Position numbers and translations under genes: made by a program
In this document: piece after piece, positions 46,458 to 57,676 of the stretch
Layout: each line of letters starts with the position of its first letter
Numbering within the stretch: the first letter of the stretch is position 1
From: Gammaproteobacteria bacterium Ga0077536
GTDB taxonomy: Bacteria; Pseudomonadota; Gammaproteobacteria; Ga0077536
Assembly: GCA_001464935.1 (NCBI GenBank)
Contig: LNEL01000051.1
Coordinates: 62,001-126,000, forward strand
Reading direction: 5' to 3'
DNA: 64,000 nt
The notes under the pieces: model-generated
Database searches by the model: none
Seen by the model: only the letters and a program-made list of their open reading frames with translations
What the model was told of the DNA's origin: nothing

Positions 46458-48218
46458 CTACGCGGCGAGTTGCCGCTCCAGTTCACGCTGGATACGTTCG
46501 ACCTGGGCGCGCAACTGAGCCGGCAGGCGACTGCCATAAGTCGCGAAGAATTCGCCGATCTCCCCGACCTCGCGCTGCCAGATCTCCGGATCAATCGCGA
46601 GCAGCGCCTCGAGCGTCTGGTGCGTCAGGTCCAGACCTGACACGTCCACATCGCCGGCATGCGGCACGAGCCCCACGGGTGTCCGGCGCGCCTCGGCACG
46701 ACCCTCGCAGCGTTCGATGATCCACTTCAGCACGCGCATGTTGTCGCCGTAGCCCGGCCACATGAACTTGCCGTCGCCGTCCTTGCGGAACCAATTGACG
46801 TGAAACACCTTCGGGAGCTTTGACGAGCGTTCGCCGAAACTGAGCCAGTGCGCCCAGTAGTCACCGAAGTTGTAGCCGCAGAACGGCTTCATGGCCATCG
46901 GATCGCGACGGACCTGCCCCACCTGGCCGACCGCCGCGGCGGTCGTCTCGGAGGCCACGGCGGCACCGGCGAACACGCCGTGCGCCCAATCGAGCGCCTC
47001 GAACACCAGCGGCGCCACCGTCGAGCGGCGGCCACCGAAAATGATCGCCGACAGCGGCACGCCCTGCGGCGCATTCGCCTGCGGCGAGTAGCTCGGGCAC
47101 TGCGACGCAGCGACCGTGAAACGCGAGTTCGGGTGTGCGGCCGGGCCGTTGGCCGGATCGTGCGGGCGCCCCTGCCAGTCGATGAGGCCCGCAGGCTTCT
47201 CGCCATCAATGCCTTCCCACCACGGCTCCATCGACGGCGTCAGGGCGACGTTGGTGTAAATCGCGTCGCGCCCGAGTGTGCGCATGCAGTTCGGATTGGT
47301 CTTCAGGCTGGTGCCTGGCGCCACACCGAAGAAACCGGCCTCGGGATTGATGGCCCACAGGCGACCGTCTTCGCCGAGATGCAGCCACGCAATGTCGTCG
47401 CCGACGGTCCACACCTTCCAGCCCTTGAAGCTGTCCGGCGGCACGAGCATCGCGAGGTTGGTCTTGCCGCAGGCCGACGGAAACGCAGCGGCGACATAGC
47501 TCGTGTTGCCGGCGGGATCCTCGATGCCCAGGATCAGCATGTGTTCGGCGAGCCAGCCTTCGCTGCGCGCCTGCCAGCTGGCGATGCGCAGCGCGTGGCA
47601 CTTCTTGCCGAGCAGCGCGTTGCCGCCGTAGCCCGAGCCGAAGCTCTTGATCAGCAGCTCTTCGGGGAAGTGCGCGATGTAGCGGTTTTCCGGATCGAGC
47701 TGCCCGATTGAATGCAGGCCTTTCACGAAAGAGTTGCCGGCTTCGATATGCGCCAGCGCCTGCGTGCCGATGCGCGCCATCACGCGCATGTTGGCGACCA
47801 CGTACGGGCTGTCCGTCACTTCGACGCCTGCCCGCGAATACGGCGAGCCGTAGGGGCCCATCAGGTACGGAATGACATACATCGTGCGGCCGCGCATGCA
47901 GCCGGCGTAGAGACCGTCCATCAGCGTGTGGGCGGCGGTGGGATCCATCCAGTTGTTGTTGCTGCCCGCATCTTCCTTGTCGCGCGTGCAGACGAAGGTC
48001 AGATGTTCGACACGGGCCACATCGCTCGGCGCCGAGCGATGCAGGAAACAGTTCGGGTGGGTTTCTTCGTTGAGGCGGATCAGCGATCCGTCTTCCAGCA
48101 TCCGGGCGACGAGCAGCTCGTTTTCCTGCTCCGAACCATCGCACCAGTGGACATTGTCGGGCTGGGTTAGCGCAGTGACTTCAGCGATCCACTGCGCTAA
48201 TGCCTGATTCTTGGTCAT
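46458..48218 (-). CDS. pckG: Phosphoenolpyruvate carboxykinase (GTP)
   Basis: A 586-aa GTP-dependent PEP carboxykinase that turns oxaloacetate into PEP for gluconeogenesis. The P-loop with the reactive Cys is FPSACGKTNLAML, and VGDDIAWLHLGEDGRLWAIN and YNFGDYWAHW are family signatures. Length is typical of the GTP class. It is divergent from the phasin gene. Use of this enzyme suits growth on acetate and other TCA-entering substrates with the acs and PHA genes nearby. Confidence 0.96.
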   Translation of the reverse strand: MTKNQALAQWIAEVTALTQPDNVHWCDGSEQENELLVARMLEDGSLIRLNEETHPNCFLHRSAPSDVARVEHLTFVCTRDKEDAGSNNNWMDPTAAHTLMDGLYAGCMRGRTMYVIPYLMGPYGSPYSRAGVEVTDSPYVVANMRVMARIGTQALAHIEAGNSFVKGLHSIGQLDPENRYIAHFPEELLIKSFGSGYGGNALLGKKCHALRIASWQARSEGWLAEHMLILGIEDPAGNTSYVAAAFPSACGKTNLAMLVPPDSFKGWKVWTVGDDIAWLHLGEDGRLWAINPEAGFFGVAPGTSLKTNPNCMRTLGRDAIYTNVALTPSMEPWWEGIDGEKPAGLIDWQGRPHDPANGPAAHPNSRFTVAASQCPSYSPQANAPQGVPLSAIIFGGRRSTVAPLVFEALDWAHGVFAGAAVASETTAAAVGQVGQVRRDPMAMKPFCGYNFGDYWAHWLSFGERSSKLPKVFHVNWFRKDGDGKFMWPGYGDNMRVLKWIIERCEGRAEARRTPVGLVPHAGDVDVSGLDLTHQTLEALLAIDPEIWQREVGEIGEFFATYGSRLPAQLRAQVERIQRELERQLAA

Positions 48219-48470
48219 TGAATATTTCTCCTAGGGCGCCGTCACGCGGGGTCGTCGGCGAGGCGACGCGAAGTCATAGGGGCCTGAAAAAATGAGGATG
48301 CACTCTAGCCGAAGTCATCCCTTGAAATGAAGGAAGACAGTCGCGTTCTGCGACAATTCTCGACATTCCGCGCGCCCTGCCCGCCCGCGCCCCACTGTGG
48401 GTCGGCGCGCGGGCCGCCAGCGCGCCTGCCGGCCAGCGGACACCTCCCGAACTTTTTTTGCTCTTGGGTG

Positions 48471-48526
48471 TTGACATGGGTGCCCGGCAGTACTATGTTG
48501 CATAGCAACAATGCTGCTTTGCAGCA
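48471..48526 (+). promoter_or_regulatory. Phasin promoter with PhaR-type operators
   Basis: TTGACA at 48471-48476 and TATGTT at 48494-48499 are separated by 17 bp, a near-consensus sigma-70 promoter. Overlapping the -10 and the likely start point are TTGC-ATA-GCAA (48498-48508) and TGCTGC-TTT-GCAGCA (48512-48526). The second contains CTGC-N3-GCAG, the site described for PhaR. Bound PhaR would block this promoter. Confidence 0.72.
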
Positions 48527-48581
48527 GCGCATGACAAGAGCCTGCAAGCCTCACAACCGGGATAACGAAACGGAGCCACAC

Positions 48582-48962
48582 ATGGAAAACAATTTCTTCG
48601 CCCAATGGGAGTCCTTTGCCAAGTCCGCCGTCGATACGGGCAAGGAACTCGAAGCCCTGAACCTGAAACTGGTCGAGCAGATCTCCCAGAAGCAGGTCGA
48701 ATTGCTGACCAGCGCCTTCGATGTCGGCAACAAGTGGGTCACCAGCTTTGGTGATTTCAAGGATCTGCCCGGCATGATTTCAGCGCAGAGCAAGCTCGCG
48801 AGCGAATACGGCAGCAAGGTGATGGCGGCGTCCAAGGAAACCACCGAACTGCTGACCGCCTCGCGTGACGATTACAAGGCGTGGTTCGAGAAAAGCGTGA
48901 AGCTGCTGACCGAGCAGACCGCCGCGGTGACCAAGCCCGTGTCGGTGCGCAAGGCCGCCTGA
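48582..48962 (+). CDS. Phasin family protein (PHA granule-associated)
   Basis: A 126-aa phasin that coats polyhydroxyalkanoate granules. It is largely helical with the typical start MENNFFAQWESFAKSAVDTG, repeated amphipathic stretches and KAWFEKSVKLLTEQTA near the end. The frame is open upstream to 48327, but the promoter, operators and homology all place the start at ATG 48582. 363 bp separate it from divergent pckG. A terminator follows directly, so it is monocistronic and probably highly expressed. Confidence 0.92.
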   Translation: MENNFFAQWESFAKSAVDTGKELEALNLKLVEQISQKQVELLTSAFDVGNKWVTSFGDFKDLPGMISAQSKLASEYGSKVMAASKETTELLTASRDDYKAWFEKSVKLLTEQTAAVTKPVSVRKAA

Positions 48963-49026
48963 GCGGCTGCACCTGCAAGCCCGTCTTTGAAAGTTCTCTT
49001 CTCAGTTGATGTTTGACCTCCCCTCT

Positions 49027-49072
49027 GCCCCCGTCGGCCGGTCCCCCGGACCGGTCTTCGGGGGGGCTTTTT
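49027..49072 (+). terminator. Rho-independent terminator of the phasin gene
   Basis: A GC-rich hairpin: GCCCCC (49027-49032) pairs with GGGGGC (49062-49067), with an inner CCGGTC/GACCGG arm. It is followed by a run of five T at 49068-49072. Confidence 0.8.
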
Positions 49073-49118
49073 AAGCCGGGATCAACGCATCATCCTGATC
49101 TGCTGACGCCCGCCGCCG

Positions 49119-50171
49119 TCAACGTCGGGCGTCCAGCCACTCCGCAATGGTCTGCGCGACCAGCTGCCTCGACCGATTGCCGACGTAGATTCCGATATGA
49201 CCACCCGGTACCTCGAGCTCGGTGTAGTCCGCCTGCGTCATCAGGGCACCCAGCGCGCGCGAGGCCGCGGGCGGCACCAGATGATCCTCGGCAGCAAAGA
49301 TATTCAGCACCGGCATTGAAATCGCGCCCAGGTCCACTGCCCGGTCTCCGATCGTCATGCCGCCACGCACGAGCCGATTTTCGCGATAGCACTTCTGTGC
49401 GAATTCGCGCAGCGCTGCACCGGCCAGATCGGGGCTGTCGAATATCCACTGCTCCATGCGCATGAACGTGTCGACCGCCGCGCGATCGCCGAGCTGATCG
49501 ACGAGCCCGACATACTTCTGCTGCGTGAGCCGCGCGGGCTTGAGCCCGAGAAACAGCGCATTCAACGCGTCACCGGCCAGATTGCCGTTGCCGAGCAGAT
49601 CGAGATCGACGTAGCGCAGCCACAGGCTCAGCATGTCCTGCGGCGTGTGGAAATCGACCGGCGTCACGGTCACGACGAGATTGCGCACCTTCTCCGGATG
49701 AAGGGCGGCATAGCACAGCGCGAAAGTGCCGCCCTGGCAGATCCCGACCAGGTTGACGCCGTGGCCGCGCGCGGCGAGATGGTCGACACAGGCCCCGAGA
49801 TCGCGCTCGATGTAGTCTGCCAGCGTCAGCGCACTGTCGAGTGCGTTCGGGTCTTCCCATTCGATCAGATGCACGTCGACGCCGCGTTCGAGGAGCCCGC
49901 GCACCAGCGAGCGTTCGCGTTCGAGATCGGCCATGGCGGGACGATTGACCAGCGCATAGACGATCAGCGTCGGGACCGCCTGTGGATCCGGGTGGAGCGC
50001 GTCATAACGATAGAGCCGTGCCTTGCCGCTCGCGAACACCTGCCTGCGCGCGCTCGCGCCGGGGCGCGCGTCTGCCGCGTCGCGCAGTGTCGTGCGACCG
50101 CTCGCGAGCTTGCGCTCCCACTCGCTCAGCTCGGCTCCGAGCTGAGCCCAGGACAGTTCAATCGCAGGCAT
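49119..50171 (-). CDS. phaC: Class III poly(R)-hydroxyalkanoate synthase subunit PhaC
   Basis: A 350-aa alpha/beta-hydrolase-fold synthase that polymerises hydroxyacyl-CoA. The lipase-like box is GICQGG with nucleophile Cys145; the catalytic Asp and His are in NIFAAEDHLVP and VPGGHIGIYVG. The short length and the adjoining PhaE define class III (PhaEC). It follows phaE by 14 bp on the minus strand. Confidence 0.96.
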   Translation of the reverse strand: MPAIELSWAQLGAELSEWERKLASGRTTLRDAADARPGASARRQVFASGKARLYRYDALHPDPQAVPTLIVYALVNRPAMADLERERSLVRGLLERGVDVHLIEWEDPNALDSALTLADYIERDLGACVDHLAARGHGVNLVGICQGGTFALCYAALHPEKVRNLVVTVTPVDFHTPQDMLSLWLRYVDLDLLGNGNLAGDALNALFLGLKPARLTQQKYVGLVDQLGDRAAVDTFMRMEQWIFDSPDLAGAALREFAQKCYRENRLVRGGMTIGDRAVDLGAISMPVLNIFAAEDHLVPPAASRALGALMTQADYTELEVPGGHIGIYVGNRSRQLVAQTIAEWLDARR

Positions 50172-50185
50172 CGTCTACCTCCCGC

Positions 50186-51196
50186 TCATGATTTGCCGTC
50201 GCCACGCGGCATCACGCTCGCGATGTCGAACTCCACGCGCGGCGCAGCCGGCTTCTTCGCCGGTTTGGCCCGCGGCGGTTCCGGTTCGCGCCGCCGTCGC
50301 GGCTTGCGCGCAACCGCCTTGGTCGCGGCGGGCGGCGGCGTCACCGCCACGGGCGAACGTTCCACGGAAGGCGCCGCGGCCACTTCGGGGGCCGTGGCCG
50401 TCGCTGTCTTCGCGGTGCCGACGGGCGTGGATTCGAGGGCCCGCAGCCGTCGTTCGATGGCCTCCAGCTCCGCGCGGCCGGCGAGTTCGAGCAGGCCGGT
50501 CAGCGGTTGCATGCAGTCGCGCACGGCATTGCGCAGTGCCAGAGTCGCGTTGACGCTCGCGCCGAAGGCGCGCGCATATTCATCGGTCATCGCCGTTTCG
50601 CGCCAGGCCGCTTCGACCTGATCGACGAGCAGATCGTACAGGCCGCGCAGACTCGTGATCGCTGGCCCCGGTGCCGACAACGCGCGGCTGCAACGCTCGC
50701 AGCCGCCCCGCAGTGCGCGCCACTGCAGCGTGCGCAGATGCGCACCTGCTTCGCGATCGGCGGCTAGCGCCTGCCAGCAGCGCTGGAGCCGGCGTTGCCA
50801 TTCCCGCGTCAGACCCAGCGCTGGCCAGCTCGCGAACGCCGGATTGAAGTCGAACGGGGCGGCGCCCATCGCCTTGTCACCGGCGGCGATGGCCTGCAAC
50901 GCAATGGCAGCGTCGATGCCACGCACGAGGTTCTCGAGCAGGGCTTTCAGTGCCGCGGCGACATCGACTCTGCGCTTGCGCCCCTCTCGCAACTGCTGTG
51001 CCTGTTCGCCGAGCAGCTCGGCGAACAGCTTGAACGATTGCCAGGGCGCGGCATCGCCCGGCGCGCCGCGCGCCGCGTCAGCACCCGCCGTGAACACATC
51101 CTGCAGGGACTGCCAGGGGGCCGACGCGCCCGCCCCCATCCACTGCGCGAGGAATTCCTGTTGCAGCCGCTGCCAGTCGGTGGCGTGGTCGCTCAT
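50186..51196 (-). CDS. phaE: Class III poly(R)-hydroxyalkanoate synthase subunit PhaE
   Basis: A 336-aa partner subunit required for PhaC activity. The family pattern spans the first ~240 residues (DWQRLQQEFLAQWMG, FNPAFASWPALGLTREWQRR, NATLALRNAVRDCM). The last ~90 residues are a low-complexity Ala/Pro/Lys tail (RKPRRRREPEPPRAK), longer and more basic than usual, perhaps for DNA or granule contact. First gene of phaE-phaC; acs ends 33 bp upstream. Confidence 0.92.
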   Translation of the reverse strand: MSDHATDWQRLQQEFLAQWMGAGASAPWQSLQDVFTAGADAARGAPGDAAPWQSFKLFAELLGEQAQQLREGRKRRVDVAAALKALLENLVRGIDAAIALQAIAAGDKAMGAAPFDFNPAFASWPALGLTREWQRRLQRCWQALAADREAGAHLRTLQWRALRGGCERCSRALSAPGPAITSLRGLYDLLVDQVEAAWRETAMTDEYARAFGASVNATLALRNAVRDCMQPLTGLLELAGRAELEAIERRLRALESTPVGTAKTATATAPEVAAAPSVERSPVAVTPPPAATKAVARKPRRRREPEPPRAKPAKKPAAPRVEFDIASVMPRGDGKS

Positions 51197-51229
51197 CGGC
51201 GTGATGCTCCCGTCAAGGCCGTCGCCGGC

Positions 51230-53167
<1,938 letters not shown>

Positions 53168-53337
53168 GCGAGCTTCCTCTGGGTGGTCTTCGTCCTGCGG
53201 CAGGCAGGCAGGTTTCGAGTATATCGAACGCCGTTGCGGGTGGCACCGCCGCGGCTGCACAACGCCGTTGCGCGGCGGGCGGCGCGGGCCGTAAGGTGGC
53301 CGGTAATGCCTCGCCACCTGCCGGAGATTGCACACCG

Positions 53338-54333
53338 ATGTCCCCCAGCCCCCTGCACGCCGCCCTGCACGCGGTCGCTGATGCCTGCGCGGTCACCCGC
53401 GTGGTCCAGCGCGAACTCGCCGCGATCAAATCGATGACCAAGGACGACCGCTCGCCGGTCACCGTCGCCGACTTCGCTGCCCAGGCCATCATCGGCCTGC
53501 GTCTCGGGTCCGCCCTGGGCAGTTTTGCGCTGGTCGGCGAAGAGTCCGCGGCCGATCTGCGGCAAAGCGGCGGCAGTGCGCTGGCGGCGGCGGTGGCCGA
53601 GGCCGTCCGTCAGGTGTGCCCGGGGGTATCGACGGCGGAGGTGCTCGATGCGATCGACCTCGGCAATCACGACGCCTCGGGGGAGCACTATTGGACGCTC
53701 GACCCGGTCGACGGCACGAAGGGCTTTCTGCGCGGCGGTCAGTACGCCGTGTCACTCGCACTGATCGAGCATGGCGAAGTCACGCTTGGCGTGCTCGGCT
53801 GCCCCAATCTCGGCTCGGATTTCGCGCGCGGCTTCGATGCCCCCGATCCGGTCGGCAGCCTCTTCTATGCGACCCGTGGTGCCGGTGCCTGGCAGCTGCC
53901 GGCGAATACGCCGGCGGGCAGCGCCGAACGCGTTCGTGTCGCGCACGATCGCACCATCGAACAGATGCGCGTGTGCGAATCGGTCGAGGCGGCACATTCG
54001 CGCCAGGATTTCACGTCACAGGTCGTGGCGCGTCTGAACGCGCGTGGTACACCGGCGCGCCTCGACAGCCAGACCAAGTATGCGGTCGTCGCGCGCGGTC
54101 AGGCGGACGCCTATCTGCGCCTGCCGACGAGCGCGAGCTACGTCGAGAAGATCTGGGATCACGCGGCGGGGATGATCGTCGCCGAAGAAGCCGGCGCGGT
54201 CGTCACCGACATCGAAGGCCGACGCCTCGACTTCGCCTGCGGCGCAACGCTGTCGCGCAATCGCGGCGTCGTCTGCGCGCCGCCCCCGTTCCACGCCGCG
54301 CTGCTCGAATCAATCGCGAGCCTCATGCCCTGA
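53338..54333 (+). CDS. 3'(2'),5'-bisphosphate nucleotidase (CysQ/Hal2-like, inositol monophosphatase family)
   Basis: A 331-aa Mg-dependent, Li-sensitive type phosphatase that removes phosphate from PAP, a by-product of sulfate assimilation. Metal ligands are in [20 protein letters not shown] and the key [13 protein letters not shown]; the C-terminal Asp is in [16 protein letters not shown]. It is longer than E. coli CysQ and closer to the plant/yeast Hal2 form. GGAG lies 11 nt before the ATG. A ~265-bp gap follows. Confidence 0.92.
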   Translation: MSPSPLHAALHAVADACAVTRVVQRELAAIKSMTKDDRSPVTVADFAAQAIIGLRLGSALGSFALVGEESAADLRQSGGSALAAAVAEAVRQVCPGVSTAEVLDAIDLGNHDASGEHYWTLDPVDGTKGFLRGGQYAVSLALIEHGEVTLGVLGCPNLGSDFARGFDAPDPVGSLFYATRGAGAWQLPANTPAGSAERVRVAHDRTIEQMRVCESVEAAHSRQDFTSQVVARLNARGTPARLDSQTKYAVVARGQADAYLRLPTSASYVEKIWDHAAGMIVAEEAGAVVTDIEGRRLDFACGATLSRNRGVVCAPPPFHAALLESIASLMP

Positions 54334-54598
54334 CGCGCCCGGACAACCTGCGCGAGCGCCGGGGTCGCAAAGATCGCCGGCGTCGCGCGAGTCCGATCCA
54401 TCCCATGCCGAAGTCTCCCGGTGCTGCTCCGCACCTGTGCTCATCATTCATCTGCATGCTGTATTTTCGCCATCGTCCTGTTAGTTTTTCCGTGAGCTGC
54501 GCAGTCACCAAGGGCAGGACGGGCCAACTGTGAAAGGCAGGTCTCGAGAACGAAAGCTATCGATAGAAACGATAAAAAAATAACGAAGGGAGTCTCCG

Positions 54599-55351
54599 AT
54601 GAGCATGAGACCCGTGAAGCCACCCTATCGCTTGCTGCTGGTGGATGATCACAAGTTCGTTTGCGAAATGCTGGCGCACAAGCTCGCGCTCGATCGCAGC
54701 ATCGAAATCGTCGGCATCGCCAATCACGGCGCCACTGCCGTGGCCATCGCGCGCGCGCAAGCGGTCGACATCGTGTTGCTCGACATGGCGCTCGAACAGG
54801 AAGACGGCATCGGCGTCGCGCGCCAGTTGCTCGAAGCACAACCTGGCATCCGCATCATCGGGCTCTCGGTCCACGACCAGAGCTACTATCCGCTGGCACT
54901 GCTGGAACTCGGCGGCGTCGGCTTTCTGTCGAAGCGCACATCTGCGCGCGATATCGGCGAAGCGGTGCGCCGCGTTGCAGCGGGCGGCATGGCGGTGAGT
55001 CCGGAAATCGCCGTCTTTCTGGCGACGCAGGCGAGCGGCAGTCCGCTCGAGCGCGTGAAACAGTTGACGGCCAAGGAAACCGAAGTCCTCGGCAATCTCG
55101 CGACCGGTCTGTCCGTGAAGGAAATCGCGCTGCGCCTCGGGCTCACCACGAAGACGGTCCAGAGTCATCGCAACAGCCTGCGCAAGAAACTGCAGGCACG
55201 GACCGACGTCGAGCTTTGCCTGATCGCGATCAAGGCGGGGCTGGTCGACATCCATCGCCCGCGCGCGCCGGAGGAACCGGGTCAGGGCAGTGCGGGCGCC
55301 ACCGGTCCCCGTGAGTCGGACCGCGGCGGCGCGCAGGGACCTGAGGAGTAA
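54599..55351 (+). CDS. NarL/FixJ-family response regulator
   Basis: A 250-aa transcription regulator. The receiver domain is residues ~10-125 with phospho-acceptor Asp62 (VLLDMALEQEDG) and Lys near GFLSKRTS. A LuxR-type HTH follows at ~160-220 (LTAKETEVLGNLATGLSVKE, TTKTVQSHRNSLRKKL). A 25-residue Gly/Pro/Glu-rich tail is unusual. GGGAG is 7 nt before the ATG. The region upstream is locally AT-rich (TAGAAACGATAAAAAAATAA). No kinase gene adjoins it. Confidence 0.93.
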   Translation: MSMRPVKPPYRLLLVDDHKFVCEMLAHKLALDRSIEIVGIANHGATAVAIARAQAVDIVLLDMALEQEDGIGVARQLLEAQPGIRIIGLSVHDQSYYPLALLELGGVGFLSKRTSARDIGEAVRRVAAGGMAVSPEIAVFLATQASGSPLERVKQLTAKETEVLGNLATGLSVKEIALRLGLTTKTVQSHRNSLRKKLQARTDVELCLIAIKAGLVDIHRPRAPEEPGQGSAGATGPRESDRGGAQGPEE

Positions 55352-55539
55352 CGGGCCGCCTCCGCCGGCGCGCCGGGGGCGCTGCCACCGTTGTCGGCCG
55401 CTGCGCGAGGCCGCCCGGCTTTCGGCGTCGGGCAGCAACCACCGCGGGTGCGCTGACAGTCTGCAGCGGGAAGGCCCGGCTGACCGGGCGCGCGGCCCCG
55501 GTTCACCGGCCTGGCGGGCCACCGGACGCTCTCGCGGCG

Positions 55540-55761
55540 TCAGCCGGCCGCGCGCACCAGTGGCCATGCGAAGTAAACCGCACAGGCAATCAGTGTGAAG
55601 ACACCCCAGATCATCAGCCAGCGCTGGCGGCCGTAGAGGCCGCCGGCGACGAACAGGATGCCGATGAGCAACGTGAGCCAGACCGTGAGGGCCACGAAGT
55701 CGTCGGTCTGCGGGACGGGCGTGCCGGTCTGTTCCGGCAACTGGCCTTCACGGTAACGCAT
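55540..55761 (-). CDS. Small membrane protein, two transmembrane segments
   Basis: A 73-aa protein with no recognised family. Two hydrophobic helices (LTVWLTLLIGILFVAGGLYG and MIWGVFTLIACAVYFAW) are separated by a short basic turn (RQRW). It starts 3 bp after the stop of the RidA-family gene on the same strand, so it is probably translated from the same mRNA. Confidence 0.7.
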   Translation of the reverse strand: MRYREGQLPEQTGTPVPQTDDFVALTVWLTLLIGILFVAGGLYGRQRWLMIWGVFTLIACAVYFAWPLVRAAG

Positions 55762-55764
55762 CGA

Positions 55765-56151
55765 TCAGGGCGCGTAGGCCATCACTTCGATTTCGACCAG
55801 CGCGCCCGGCAGCACGAGTCCGCAGACGACGGTCGAGCGCACCGGCGGGTGGGCCGGAAAGTGGCTGGCATAGACCGCATTGAAACTCGCAAAGTCATCG
55901 CGGTTGACGAGCCAGACCGTCGACTTCACGACCTGATCGAGCGTGCAGCCGGCTTCGCGCAGGATCTCCCGGATGTTGGCCAGGCACTGCGTCGTCTGCG
56001 TTTCGATGTCATCGCCCACGAGCCTCCCGGTGGCATCGAGCCCCAGCTGACCGGACAACATCACGAAGTCGCCGGCCCGCACGGCCTTTGACAGCGGCAG
56101 ACACCTGCCGTCCGCGAGCTTCAACTGTCCGCCAATGATCTTGTGCGCCAT
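55765..56151 (-). CDS. RidA-family protein (reactive imine/enamine deaminase-like)
   Basis: A 128-aa protein with the RidA/YjgF pattern: SKAVRAGDFVMLSGQLGLDA, TQCLANIREILREAGC and PVRSTVVCGLVLPGALVEIE. The Arg in PVRSTV and Glu in EIEVMA match active-site residues of the deaminase subset. AGGAGG lies 7 nt before ATG 56151. It sits between a small membrane protein and a permease gene on the same strand. Confidence 0.93.
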   Translation of the reverse strand: MAHKIIGGQLKLADGRCLPLSKAVRAGDFVMLSGQLGLDATGRLVGDDIETQTTQCLANIREILREAGCTLDQVVKSTVWLVNRDDFASFNAVYASHFPAHPPVRSTVVCGLVLPGALVEIEVMAYAP

Positions 56152-56181
56152 GTCATGACCTCCTGCCATCATTGTTGATGC

Positions 56182-57279
56182 TCAACGTTGAGCCCGGCGG
56201 ATGCGCGCGACACCGATGGTCAGCACCGGCAGCGTGAACACCACGAGAAAACACCATGCGAGCGTGCCATAGCCCTTGGCAATCAGCGCCACGATCCCGG
56301 CCCGCGAGAGACCGAGGCTCACGAGCACCGCGACACCCGCGACCAGCGCGTGCCCCCACTGCGGCAGCGGCCGCGCGCGGGTTTCGGCGCTCCAGGCATC
56401 AATGCGTTCATTGAGGCCCTGCAGCACCCCGACGCCGGTCTGCACAATCGTAACGAACAACAGGCAGACGTACAGCCACAGGAACTGTCTCGTGCCGAAC
56501 TCGGTGATCATCCAGTAGGCCGGAATGTCCTGTTCGATCGCGGCGGGATAACGCGCCAGGAAGCTCAGGTGCAGCACGACTGCCGGCAGCACGCCGGCCA
56601 GTGCGGCGATGATCGCGGCGCCGGTCGCCTCACCGCGCGTGCGGATACTCGACGTGGCATACAGCAGCACGGGGATGAGGGCACTGTTGTACAGGGTGAA
56701 CTGCCCGGCGCTGACGAGCCAGCCGGGCTCGATGCCACCGGCCCTCACTGCCGACACGATGTCGTCGCCTGCCTGCGCGCCGACGAGCCACGCATAGGCG
56801 AGAAGTCCGCCGCTCAAGGCCAGGGCACCAGCTGTCAGCGTCATCTCCACCAGCCGCCGGCCGAAAAAATTGCAGGCGACCACCGCCAGCAGCATGCCGA
56901 GGGTACCGGCCATGGGCTCGATGCCGAAGGTGTTCGCCAGCACCGTCCCCGCCGCCGCCCCGGTGATGGCGAGCACGATCACGAGCAGCAGCAGAAAGCA
57001 GATCTCGTAGGCCATCCAGGTCGGACCGAGCAGTTCGCGCAGAAAGCTCCGGTAGTCGTAGACGCGGAAGACGCGCGCGAATTCGAAGCACAGCGCGAGC
57101 AGCAGCGCGAAACCCGCGGCTACCGCCGCGATGGCGAGCAAACCGCCCAGCGCACCATACGCCGACACGTACTCGGCCACTTCGCGCCCGGTGCCGTAGG
57201 CACCGCCGACGATCACGGACTGGAACACGCCCGCCGGCACGAGATACACCGCGGCGCGACGCCGCCAGCCCTGGCTCAT
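56182..57279 (-). CDS. YkvI-like membrane transporter
   Basis: A 365-aa inner-membrane protein with about ten helices and an N-terminal GGAYGTGREVAEYVS motif with unwound-helix glycine pattern, as in YkvI and related amino-acid/cation symporters of the LeuT superfamily. The ATG at 57279 (MSQGWRRRAAVYLVP) is chosen; the frame to 57771 is not similar to proteins. It is the first gene of a minus-strand set with ridA and a small membrane protein. Its substrate is unknown. Confidence 0.85.
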   Translation of the reverse strand: MSQGWRRRAAVYLVPAGVFQSVIVGGAYGTGREVAEYVSAYGALGGLLAIAAVAAGFALLLALCFEFARVFRVYDYRSFLRELLGPTWMAYEICFLLLLVIVLAITGAAAGTVLANTFGIEPMAGTLGMLLAVVACNFFGRRLVEMTLTAGALALSGGLLAYAWLVGAQAGDDIVSAVRAGGIEPGWLVSAGQFTLYNSALIPVLLYATSSIRTRGEATGAAIIAALAGVLPAVVLHLSFLARYPAAIEQDIPAYWMITEFGTRQFLWLYVCLLFVTIVQTGVGVLQGLNERIDAWSAETRARPLPQWGHALVAGVAVLVSLGLSRAGIVALIAKGYGTLAWCFLVVFTLPVLTIGVARIRRAQR

Positions 57280-57676
57280 CCGCGCCTCGCTGTAGATTCG
57301 AAGAGGCCGGCATTCTAACAGGGCGGTGGAAATCCTCAGTGATGCCCAGCAGTGTCGGTGCGAGTCGCACTGCGGCGCCCGGGTGCCCGACCCACCGCGT
57401 TGGTCGTTGAGCCGAGCCGCGGAGGCGAGCCCTTTATTCCGCCTTCCTCCTCCCCACCGGCGACCTGCCTGAAGACCCGCGTCCGACGGCGCGACGTGAC
57501 GAGGCCACCCCTGTGCGTCTGCGCCGCCGGGCGACATGCACGCGCCACGAGTCTTGCGTGGTCGCCGCGCCACGTTGACTTCGCCTGCGCCCTTGGTCAG
57601 GCTTCGGCGGCCGCGGGTGGGGCCCGGGCACTCAACCTCGCCATCGAAACCGCGCACCAGCATCGCGGAGGAGCGC
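57280..57676. other. Divergent intergenic region, YkvI-like / MFS transporter
   Basis: A GC-rich, ~400-bp non-coding stretch with many short inverted repeats. Fragments such as GGTGCGAGTC and CGACCTGCC recall cobalamin-riboswitch pieces, but not in a full, correctly spaced core. GGAGGAG at 57668-57674 is the ribosome site for the MFS gene. No gene is supported. Confidence 0.3.

Noticed and set aside
57280..57676. Possible cobalamin riboswitch upstream of the MFS gene
   Set aside because: Only scattered fragments resemble the core; spacing and pairing of the conserved helices do not fit. A covariance-model search would decide.
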